From positions 1-47,108 of the forward strand of contig DATBWZ010000073.1 in NCBI GenBank assembly GCA_036514535.1: a stretch of DNA of 47,108 bases, given 5' to 3'. Position numbers and translations under genes: made by a program. The DNA comes from DATBWZ01 sp036514535. Its GTDB lineage: Bacteria; JAMCPX01; DATBWZ01. Shown one piece after another: positions 40,736 through 47,108 of the stretch. Numbering within the stretch: position 1 is the stretch's first letter; every line of letters starts with the position of its first letter. Below the pieces are notes generated by a model. It searched no databases and was not told the origin of the DNA. It saw nothing but the letters and a program-made list of their open reading frames with translations.

Positions 40736-42493
40736 TTAATTTTTCCAAAAGACCGGCTCCCGCACAAGATCAAGGACAAGATCCGAGGACATACCTGCTG
40801 TAATATCCACTGGCATTTCAACAGGCCTGAACCCATCCTTTTCAACCCTCACAGCATGCTTTCCCTGCATCAGAAGAAGACCCGAAAAATCCCGGCCTCT
40901 GCCTATAAGTTTTCCATCAATGTAAACCGACGCATCTTTATTCAATTTTATGCTTAATTTTCCTGGAAAAAGCTGTAATGTTATATTTTCCTCATGAAGC
41001 GCCCCGGGATTTATTTCTATCTCTTTTTTAAAAACATCTGCATAGGGATTTCTGGCTTCAAGGATATGCTTGCCAGGGGATAACTCAATCTTATCCAGGA
41101 AGGGTGTCCGGCCGACAAACCTTCCATTAACATACACATCAGACCATGGGTTTGTCCTTACAATAAGCCTGCCGCTTTCCTGGGACAATGAAATCTCTGA
41201 CAGGGCTTGTATTTCCGCAATAGATTCTGGCGAAGAAGGGGGGGGGACAATAGGCATCTGTTTTGCAGCCTTTACAGGCTTAGTTACAGCCTTTTCTATT
41301 GAGACCGCTTCCGGGCTTTTATTCTCTGTCACAACCGTGATAATACCTTTCTCTCTGATTGCTGAAAAATGCACCTTTTCGTAAATTTTAATTCCGGAGA
41401 ACACGAGAATCACACTTGCCAATGCTGTTATAGGGTATAACCACAACCTCTGCCGGAAGCGGGCAGAATTCAACATGTTCTTCACTTCCCTGTCCTGAGG
41501 ACCAAGGGATAAAGCCCGGTTCAGCAGATTGATCACCTGATGGTGAGCTCTGACCCTGCGAAATCCCTTTGCTGCTTCAATCAGCCTTGAAGCAAACATG
41601 CCTTTCCGCAAATACAGGTAATCAGCAGGGCTGGCATAAAACAGAGATAGTTCCATTTTTTGGTTCTCAATACCAAATGGCTTCAGGTATTCTCTCAACA
41701 TTGCCCTTATCCAGTCCACAGCCTTAGGCCTCTTCTTAGGATCCTTCTGAACACATTCCATAATTAGCCTTGATAATTCCCTATCCACAGCATTGTTAAC
41801 CCTTTCCGGTTCTGGAGGAACCTCGCTCAACACAGCCTTAAGAACCTGGGCAGGGTTATTACCCTGGAATGGGAATCCCCCTGTTAGAATGCGGTAGAAT
41901 AAAACACCGATGGAGAATATATCGGAGGATATACCGGCAGAATCACCCTTTATTATTTCCGGCGCAATATAATATGGAGAACCAATCAGCGCGCCTGGGA
42001 GAGTCATTTTATCCCAGTCAAAAATGTGAGCAATACCAAAGTCAGTAAGCTTCACTGTTCCATCCTTTCCTACTATAACGTTTTCTAATTTTATATCGCG
42101 ATGGATTATCCCGTGGGAATGCGCATAATAAACCGCGTCAGAAAGTTCAAAAACGATAATTGATGCCGCCACCACCGGTAGCGGATCTGCCTTTTTCAAC
42201 ACCTGCGAAAGATCAAGCCCGTCAACGAACTCGCTCACTATATAGTGGATGTCAGAGTCGGGACCGGAATAATCGTAGATCTGAACAATATTAGCATGCT
42301 GAAGTTTGGCAACCGCATGCGCCTCCCTGTGGAACCTAAGGATATTCTCCTGTTTTGAGGAAAGATGGGAGTGTAAAATTTTTATTGCAACATCTCTGTT
42401 CAGATTCTCATCCCGTGCAAGGCAAATAGCGGCCATTGCCCCTGAACCAATTTCACTGACAACCCTGTAACGCCCTATCCTTTCCGGAAGCAC
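40736..42493 (-). CDS. Membrane Ser/Thr protein kinase with PEGA domains
   Basis: This 585-residue protein has a PASTA-less Hanks-type kinase domain (about 7-270): Gly loop IGSGAMAAI, catalytic Lys38 (VAIKIL), HRDIKLEN, DFG (LTDFGIAHIF) and APE (YIAPEII). A linker leads to one membrane helix near 355-372 (YPITALASVILVFSGI). Two outward-facing PEGA repeats follow (GRLIVRTNPWSDVYVNGRF, GKLSIKLNKDASVYIDGKL). PEGA domains occur in cell-surface sensory proteins, so this is a receptor-like kinase. The start is GTG with no ribosome site; its promoter (42501-42529) places transcription at or one base before that codon. Confidence 0.93.
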   Translation of the reverse strand: MLPERIGRYRVVSEIGSGAMAAICLARDENLNRDVAIKILHSHLSSKQENILRFHREAHAVAKLQHANIVQIYDYSGPDSDIHYIVSEFVDGLDLSQVLKKADPLPVVAASIIVFELSDAVYYAHSHGIIHRDIKLENVIVGKDGTVKLTDFGIAHIFDWDKMTLPGALIGSPYYIAPEIIKGDSAGISSDIFSIGVLFYRILTGGFPFQGNNPAQVLKAVLSEVPPEPERVNNAVDRELSRLIMECVQKDPKKRPKAVDWIRAMLREYLKPFGIENQKMELSLFYASPADYLYLRKGMFASRLIEAAKGFRRVRAHHQVINLLNRALSLGPQDREVKNMLNSARFRQRLWLYPITALASVILVFSGIKIYEKVHFSAIREKGIITVVTENKSPEAVSIEKAVTKPVKAAKQMPIVPPPSSPESIAEIQALSEISLSQESGRLIVRTNPWSDVYVNGRFVGRTPFLDKIELSPGKHILEARNPYADVFKKEIEINPGALHEENITLQLFPGKLSIKLNKDASVYIDGKLIGRGRDFSGLLLMQGKHAVRVEKDGFRPVEMPVDITAGMSSDLVLDLVREPVFWKN

Positions 42494-42500
42494 GGATTAT

Positions 42501-42529
42501 ATCATAACAGAATACTATCATCGTTTCAA
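42501..42529 (-). promoter_or_regulatory. Sigma-70-type promoter of the Ser/Thr kinase gene
   Basis: On the minus strand TTGAAA (42524-42529), a 17-base spacer and TATGAT (42501-42506) give a good match. The expected start near 42494 abuts the GTG start codon at 42493, suggesting a leaderless transcript. Confidence 0.55.
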
Positions 42530-42554
42530 ACAACGCAAACGGGCATAGTCTGCG

Positions 42555-42577
42555 TGCCAATATTCTATTTGTTGGCA
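42555..42577. repeat. Inverted repeat between divergent kinase genes
   Basis: Arms TGCCAA and TTGGCA are separated by 11 bases. It sits between the divergent promoters at 42501-42529 and 42625-42653 and could be a regulator site. The evidence is limited to symmetry and position. Confidence 0.3.
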
Positions 42578-42624
42578 ATAATTCAAAAGTATAAAAGCGT
42601 TATCCACCCGGACAGGGGATAAAC

Positions 42625-42653
42625 TTGACTATCCATTGATATTTATCTAAAAT
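42625..42653 (+). promoter_or_regulatory. Sigma-70-type promoter of the lipid kinase-radC-TPR operon
   Basis: TTGACT (42625-42630), a 17-base spacer and TAAAAT (42648-42653) precede the ATG at 42680. The start near 42660 leaves about 20 leader bases with a ribosome site (GAGAGGATA). Confidence 0.7.
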
Positions 42654-42679
42654 ATTCTTTAAAAGAAAATGAGAGGATA

Positions 42680-43612
42680 ATGTCAGGTATCGGTGTCATT
42701 CACAATCCAAACGCAAAAAAAAACAGAGGGAAAAACCATATTGTCCCCTCCTTGAGGAAAATTGTGGGTAAATCCGGTATTGTGGAGGAGACAAAGCATC
42801 CTGACGAAATCCCGCGGGCAACAGAGAAGTTCAGAAATATGGATATTGATATCCTTGCTATCAATGGAGGCGACGGGACAAACCATCTGACCCTTACTCA
42901 TTTCCTGAAGGTTTACGCAGGCCAACCCATTCCCCCTTTTATACATCTAAGGGGCGGAACAATGAACACAGTGGCGAATTCCCTTGGCATTAGCAGAGAA
43001 CCAACAGAGCAAATTTTAAAGAAGATTGCCGATAAATATACAAGAAGGGAAAAAATGGATGTAATAAAAAGAAATATAATGAAAATAGGAGATAAATACG
43101 GCTTCATATTCGGCAGCGGGCTTGTTGCAAATTTTCTTGAGGCTTATTATGAAGGAAGAACCACCGGGCCGGGAAAGGCAATAAGAGTAATTGCTAAAAG
43201 CATAATCTCTGCAATCTCCAGAACAGAATATATAAAAAAGCTTTTTATGCCTGTAAATGCAAGGGTGTCAGCCGACAGCAGAGAAATACCATTGCGGTAT
43301 TTTACCTTGCTTCTCGGCGCTACCATAAAAGATGTAGGACTTGGATTCAAACCAACCTATCTTGGCGACAAGGCTGGGACATTCCACCTGCTCGCTTCTG
43401 ATATAAGCCCTATCCGGGTAATTCTCTCCCTTCCAAAGGTATTAAAGGGCATCCCTCTTGGGTTGAAAAATGTTCATGATCTGCTTGTCCAAAACCTCAC
43501 CGTAGAACCAATGAACGGAGTCATGCGCTACACAATTGACGGTGAATTATATTCAACTAATAAAAAATTTGATGTCCAGATAGGGCCTGCGCTTACAGTA
43601 ATAAGGGGGTAA
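42680..43612 (+). CDS. Diacylglycerol/sphingosine kinase-family lipid kinase
   Basis: This 310-residue protein of the DAGK catalytic family starts with VIHNPNAKKNRG. It has the nucleotide-binding GGDGT motif (AINGGDGTNHLTLT, about residues 60-66) and a following GGTMNTVA segment. These cytoplasmic kinases phosphorylate a lipid such as diacylglycerol; the exact lipid is unknown. GAGAGGATA precedes the ATG. It heads an operon with radC, whose start is one base after this gene's stop. Confidence 0.88.
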   Translation: MSGIGVIHNPNAKKNRGKNHIVPSLRKIVGKSGIVEETKHPDEIPRATEKFRNMDIDILAINGGDGTNHLTLTHFLKVYAGQPIPPFIHLRGGTMNTVANSLGISREPTEQILKKIADKYTRREKMDVIKRNIMKIGDKYGFIFGSGLVANFLEAYYEGRTTGPGKAIRVIAKSIISAISRTEYIKKLFMPVNARVSADSREIPLRYFTLLLGATIKDVGLGFKPTYLGDKAGTFHLLASDISPIRVILSLPKVLKGIPLGLKNVHDLLVQNLTVEPMNGVMRYTIDGELYSTNKKFDVQIGPALTVIRG

Positions 43613-43613
43613 A

Positions 43614-44336
43614 TTGGGAGCAGAGTCAATACCGATAAAAAAATGGCCATCCTCTGAAAGACCGAGGGAGAGGCTTATGGAATCAGGGGCTCAGTCCCTC
43701 TCAGACACCGAACTTCTCGCAATCGTAATCGGAAATGGCAACGCCCTAACGGGAATGAATGCCGTGGAAACCGCAAGGACATTATTGGGAGAATTCGGCT
43801 CCCTGAGAAAACTGTCAGAAATAAGCCCCCAGGAACTTAGAAAGTCAAAGGGAATAGGCAATGCCAAGGCGGCGACTATATGTGCAGTATTTGAAATATC
43901 CAAGCGCTTAAGTTCTTCAAAGATAAATCCGGGCAACAGGATACTCTCAAGCATGGATGCCTATGAGTCTCTGCGCGGCTACCTCACGGATCTTAAGAAG
44001 GAGCATTTTTGCACAATTCTGCTTAACGGCAAAAACAGAATAATTAAAAAGGAATTGATCTCTATCGGCTCCCTCACTACAAGCCTGGTTCATCCAAGAG
44101 AGGTATTTCTGCCAGCAATCCGCAATTCCGCTGCGGCAGTAATATTCCTCCATAACCATCCAAGCGGAGACCCTTCACCGAGCAATGAGGATTATCAAAT
44201 TACACAACGGCTTGTGGAAGTAGGGGAACTACTCGGCATCAGAGTACTTGACCATATTATAGTTGGAAGTGACACTTTTTACAGTTTTGCAGATAATCAC
44301 AAATTAAATAATAAAAAACTACAGGGGGTGAATTAA
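43614..44336 (+). CDS. radC: RadC/JAB-domain protein
   Basis: This 240-residue protein has an N-terminal HhH-like part (WPSSERPRERLMESGAQSLS, then SDTELLAIVIGNG). A JAMM metalloprotease-like domain carries the HxHxPxGDPxxSxxD motif (HNHPSGDPSPSNED). RadC proteins were once linked to DNA repair, but their role is unclear; the metal-binding motif is complete here. The start is TTG with AAGGGGG four bases upstream, one base after the lipid kinase stop. Confidence 0.93.
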   Translation: MGAESIPIKKWPSSERPRERLMESGAQSLSDTELLAIVIGNGNALTGMNAVETARTLLGEFGSLRKLSEISPQELRKSKGIGNAKAATICAVFEISKRLSSSKINPGNRILSSMDAYESLRGYLTDLKKEHFCTILLNGKNRIIKKELISIGSLTTSLVHPREVFLPAIRNSAAAVIFLHNHPSGDPSPSNEDYQITQRLVEVGELLGIRVLDHIIVGSDTFYSFADNHKLNNKKLQGVN

Positions 44337-44337
44337 C

Positions 44338-45615
44338 ATGTTAAAAAACATCATCTATTCTACGATAATTGTTTTGCTTTTTATGCCCGGACTTTTACAC
44401 GCAGGCAAAGTAGCGATCCTCCCATTCAAGAATATCTCCAGCGACAGGGCGCTTGAGCAGCTTTCAGAAGGAATCCCGGAGGCAATTTCAGTAGAATTGC
44501 TTAAAATTCCCGCTGTTACAATAATTCCTAAACAGACGGTGTCACGCGCCTTTTTGCAGCACAGCAGGGAGGAACTGACGCCTATAATCGGTAAAAAGGT
44601 CGGAGAAGCCCTTTCTGCCGACTTTTCAGTAATAGGAGATTTCAAGAGGATCGGAGACCAGATAGAGGTAACATCTTCTGTAATCCAGTCCATAGATGGA
44701 AAGGTTGTCAAAAGTTTCAAGGAATCAGGCATGGTGGACGACCTGTTTATTATCCAATCAAGGATAGTCCAAGCAGTAGCAGGTTTTTTCAGCAGGAATC
44801 CTGTGCCATCCGCTACCCCTGCTCCAAAACCGCGTCCAACCCCCTCTACATCCGCAGAAGATGAAGCGACCCGCAGGCTTCTGGAATCAATGGCTGGCAG
44901 AACCAAGGAAGATGAAGCAACAAGGGCGCTGGCAGAAGGCAGAACAAACGAAAATGCCGCAAGATGGTACAATAAGGGAGTTTCCCTGTCGGATAATTCG
45001 CCCGAGGAAATATCCTATTATCAAAAAGCAATAGAAATAGATCAAGCATTCGCTCCCGCCCACTATAATCTTGGTTATATATACTTGTATAAAAATATGA
45101 AGCAGGAAGCAACCAGCCATTTTATTGAATTCCTTAAGTATACAAATAATGAAACAGACAGGAACAAGGTTAAACTAACACTCAAAGAGATGGGAATAGT
45201 CCTGATAGATCCACCGAAAACGGGTAACGCCGCTTCTGACTGGTATAATAAGGGGACGCAATTAAATGATAATTCTGACGAGGAGGTTGCTTATTATAAA
45301 AAAGCAATAGAAATAGATCCAACCTTTGCACCTGCACGGTATAACCTGGGGATTTTATACTACAGGAAGAAGATATACGCTGAAGCTCTGCCTCATTTGC
45401 AGGAATATCTGAAATACACCTCTGACCCGGAGGAACGAAAGACACAGGTAAAGCAAATTATTGATTATCTCAATAAAGTAACAGGAGCGTCAAAACCCGC
45501 GCCACAAACACAGACAATACAACCAATGGATAATTTTAAGGAACTCCCTCAGAATAATACTACACCGATGAAACAATCACCCGGTCAGTGGGATATACCG
45601 TTGGAAAACCCTTAA
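44338..45615 (+). CDS. Exported TPR protein with a FlgO/TolB-N-like domain
   Basis: This 425-residue protein has a signal peptide (IIVLLFMPGLLHA). A domain of about 130 residues (KVAILPFKNISSDRALEQLS, SVIGDFKRIGDQIEVTS) resembles the FlgO/CsgG/TolB-N group found in outer-membrane-associated proteins. A Pro/Thr-rich linker leads to two similar TPR blocks (YYQKAIEIDQAFAPAHYNLG and YYKKAIEIDPTFAPARYNLG) that look like an internal duplication, and a Gln/Pro-rich tail follows. GGGGGTG precedes the ATG, one base after the radC stop. Probably a periplasmic scaffold; function unknown. Its end overlaps the convergent rmd gene by four bases. Confidence 0.8.
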   Translation: MLKNIIYSTIIVLLFMPGLLHAGKVAILPFKNISSDRALEQLSEGIPEAISVELLKIPAVTIIPKQTVSRAFLQHSREELTPIIGKKVGEALSADFSVIGDFKRIGDQIEVTSSVIQSIDGKVVKSFKESGMVDDLFIIQSRIVQAVAGFFSRNPVPSATPAPKPRPTPSTSAEDEATRRLLESMAGRTKEDEATRALAEGRTNENAARWYNKGVSLSDNSPEEISYYQKAIEIDQAFAPAHYNLGYIYLYKNMKQEATSHFIEFLKYTNNETDRNKVKLTLKEMGIVLIDPPKTGNAASDWYNKGTQLNDNSDEEVAYYKKAIEIDPTFAPARYNLGILYYRKKIYAEALPHLQEYLKYTSDPEERKTQVKQIIDYLNKVTGASKPAPQTQTIQPMDNFKELPQNNTTPMKQSPGQWDIPLENP

Positions 45616-46571
45616 GATTTTTTTACCGACGACATCCACCAGCGGAGAATGTCAGAAAGCGTCTTTTTTAATTTAATATCAGGAGCCCATCCAATGGCGC
45701 GCAATTTTTTATTATCTCCGTAGAATTTAGGCATATCTGTTTTTCTGAGCAATTTTTTATCAACCTTCACACTAATTTTTCTTTTCGTAATGCTAATCAA
45801 TTCATTCAAAATATTCCTCAATCTGACAGCCCGGCCGCTGCACACATTATAGACTTCCCCGGATTTTCCCTTTTGCATAATCAACCAGTACGCCCTCACC
45901 ACATCCATGACATCAGTAATGTCCCTGTATACTCCAAGATTCCCAACATTAATTAGAGGGGTGCCTTTACAATTGAGAACCTCAATAATCTGCCTGGCAA
46001 AATTTGACACTGCAAAATCAGGGGACTGCCTTGGTCCGATGTGATTAAAGGGGCGGACAAGATATATCTTCATCTGATACGAATTTAAAAACTGATGAGC
46101 AAGCATCTCTCCTGCAGCTTTGCTCGCGCCATATGGCGTCTCCGGATCCAAAGGATGTGACTCTTTGACCGGCAAGGCATTTCGATCAACATTGCCGTAT
46201 TCATGGGCAGAACCAACATACAATATCTTTGCATTTTCACAATACCTTCTCGCTGCATCAAGAAGATTAAAGGTGCCATTAAAATTAACCTCGTATGTAA
46301 AGCCAGGCATCCTGAGCGACCCGGGAATTGAAGCTATGCCTGCAAGGTGATAAATTTCATCAGGTTTATAAATTTTCAATAAAGAGCTTACCCGTAAAAA
46401 ATTTCTTACATCGCATTTGTATAACTCAATGTCTTTTCTAATTCCTTTAACATTTTTAATTGTATTAGTTTCTATAAATGTTCCGCCAACGATATACTTT
46501 TTTTGTAATAGAAACTCTGCTAAATGCGAGCCTGCAAATCCGCTAATCCCGGTTATAAACGCCCTTTTCAT
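45612..46571 (-). CDS. rmd: GDP-6-deoxy-D-mannose reductase (RMD), NAD(P)-dependent
   Basis: This 319-residue short-chain dehydrogenase has the Rossmann motif TGISGFAGSHLAEFLL and the catalytic SxnYxxxK set (GSAHEYG and PYGASKAAGE). RPFNHIGPRQSPDFAVSNF is typical of RMD. It reduces GDP-4-keto-6-deoxy-D-mannose, the GMD product, to GDP-D-rhamnose. The gmd gene lies 15 bases upstream in the same direction, completing the two-step pathway. D-rhamnose is used in A-band-type O-polysaccharides and exopolysaccharides. Confidence 0.9.
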   Translation of the reverse strand: MKRAFITGISGFAGSHLAEFLLQKKYIVGGTFIETNTIKNVKGIRKDIELYKCDVRNFLRVSSLLKIYKPDEIYHLAGIASIPGSLRMPGFTYEVNFNGTFNLLDAARRYCENAKILYVGSAHEYGNVDRNALPVKESHPLDPETPYGASKAAGEMLAHQFLNSYQMKIYLVRPFNHIGPRQSPDFAVSNFARQIIEVLNCKGTPLINVGNLGVYRDITDVMDVVRAYWLIMQKGKSGEVYNVCSGRAVRLRNILNELISITKRKISVKVDKKLLRKTDMPKFYGDNKKLRAIGWAPDIKLKKTLSDILRWWMSSVKKS

Positions 46572-46586
46572 TGAATTCCCTGAATT

Positions 46587-47108
46587 TTATTTTGTTCTTC
46601 TTTTTCCATTTGCTTCTTTTTCAATAAGTTCCATATCCGAATCCACCATCATTTTAACAAGCTGCTGAAAATTAATTTTCGGTTTCCATCCAAGTATTTT
46701 TTTAGCCTTTGAAGCATCTCCAACAAGACAATCGACCTCTGCCGGCCTCAAAAATTTTTTATCTGTTTTTACAAACTTTTTCCAATCCAGACCAGCATGG
46801 CTGAAAGCAATCTCTGTAAATTCCTTAACCGTGTGAGTTTCACCTGTAGCAATAACAAAATCGTCAGGCTTATGCTGCTGGAGCATCATCCACATAGCCT
46901 TTACAAAGTCTCCGGCAAATCCCCAGTCTCTTGATGCCTCAAGATTACCAAGATGCAGGCTATTGCTCAGATTATGCTTTATCCTGGCAACCCCATAGCT
47001 TATCTTCCTTGTAACAAACTCCTTTCCCCTCCTCGGTGACTCATGATTAAACAAAATTCCTGAGCATGCAAATATTCCGAAACTTTCCCTGTAATTAACC
47101 GACAAATA
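46587..47108 (-). CDS. gmd: GDP-mannose 4,6-dehydratase, C-terminal part (cut by the window edge)
   Basis: About 173 C-terminal residues are visible. The frame stays open to the right edge and the Met near the edge is internal, not a start. Diagnostic segments are VNYRESFGIFACSGILFNHE, SPRRGKEFVTRKI, LGNLEASRDWGFAGDFVKAM and RPAEVDCLVGDASKAKKILG. GMD converts GDP-D-mannose to GDP-4-keto-6-deoxy-D-mannose. It is followed by rmd 15 bases downstream. Confidence 0.95.
   Translation of the reverse strand, partial: YLSVNYRESFGIFACSGILFNHESPRRGKEFVTRKISYGVARIKHNLSNSLHLGNLEASRDWGFAGDFVKAMWMMLQQHKPDDFVIATGETHTVKEFTEIAFSHAGLDWKKFVKTDKKFLRPAEVDCLVGDASKAKKILGWKPKINFQQLVKMMVDSDMELIEKEANGKRRTK

Overview
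The window reads as a chromosomal segment of a Gram-negative, cytochrome-rich anaerobe. Supporting signs are lipoproteins and outer-membrane beta-barrels, System II cytochrome c maturation (ResB/CcsA), siroheme-dependent haem synthesis (AhbD), a class III cytochrome c3 and sigma-54 two-component control. This gene mix is typical of Nitrospirota (Thermodesulfovibrio-like) or Desulfobacterota. The exact lineage is an inference; no rRNA or other decisive marker is present.

Layout. (1) 1-3397, minus: ResB, CcsA, two small NTF2-like exported or anchored proteins, and the start of a second ResB-like protein. (2) 3470-14852, minus, behind a sigma-70 promoter: a 1377-residue PKD/NHL surface protein with a CFI-box C-terminus, a 5-haem cytochrome, a B12-radical SAM enzyme and a 1631-residue 14-haem cytochrome containing phage-tail-like beta repeats. 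(3) 14946-20650, minus: two outer-membrane beta-barrel candidates, an NHL lipoprotein, a 12-haem cytochrome and a 4-haem lipoprotein. (4) 20701-26117, minus: a glycan block with a TPR/GT-C-like membrane protein, DUF2304, a GT2 and a GT4 glycosyltransferase and a methyltransferase. (5) 26206-30407, minus: a monocistronic tetrahaem cytochrome with its own sigma-54 promoter and terminator, then an NHL lipoprotein, a 19-haem cytochrome, a c7-type trihaem protein and a receiver-only regulator. (6) 30610-33459, plus: a histidine kinase with a haem-binding CxxCH in its periplasmic domain, and an NtrC-type sigma-54 activator. (7) 33467-34968, minus: cytochrome c3 and AhbD. (8) 35153-45615: mostly housekeeping genes (permease, BtrH-like, RmuC, OsmC, ferredoxin, TyrS, Ser/Thr kinase, lipid kinase, RadC, TPR proteins). 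(9) 45612-47108, minus: RMD and the end of GMD, for GDP-D-rhamnose synthesis.

How it fits together. Eight cytochromes carry 65 potential haem sites (63 CxxCH, one CX3CH, one CX4CH), and the kinase adds one more. The locus encodes haem supply (AhbD), haem attachment (ResB/CcsA), periplasmic carriers (c3, c7), large exported cytochromes, beta-propeller partners and beta-barrels. My central hypothesis is an extracellular electron-transfer system: an outer-membrane conduit plus a possible tetrahaem cytochrome filament, with the tetrahaem gene switched on by a haem-sensing kinase through sigma-54. The parts are visible in the sequence; the assembled system is inference.

No stretch over 300 bases lacks a gene. 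I saw no tRNA, rRNA, CRISPR array, insertion sequence or prophage.
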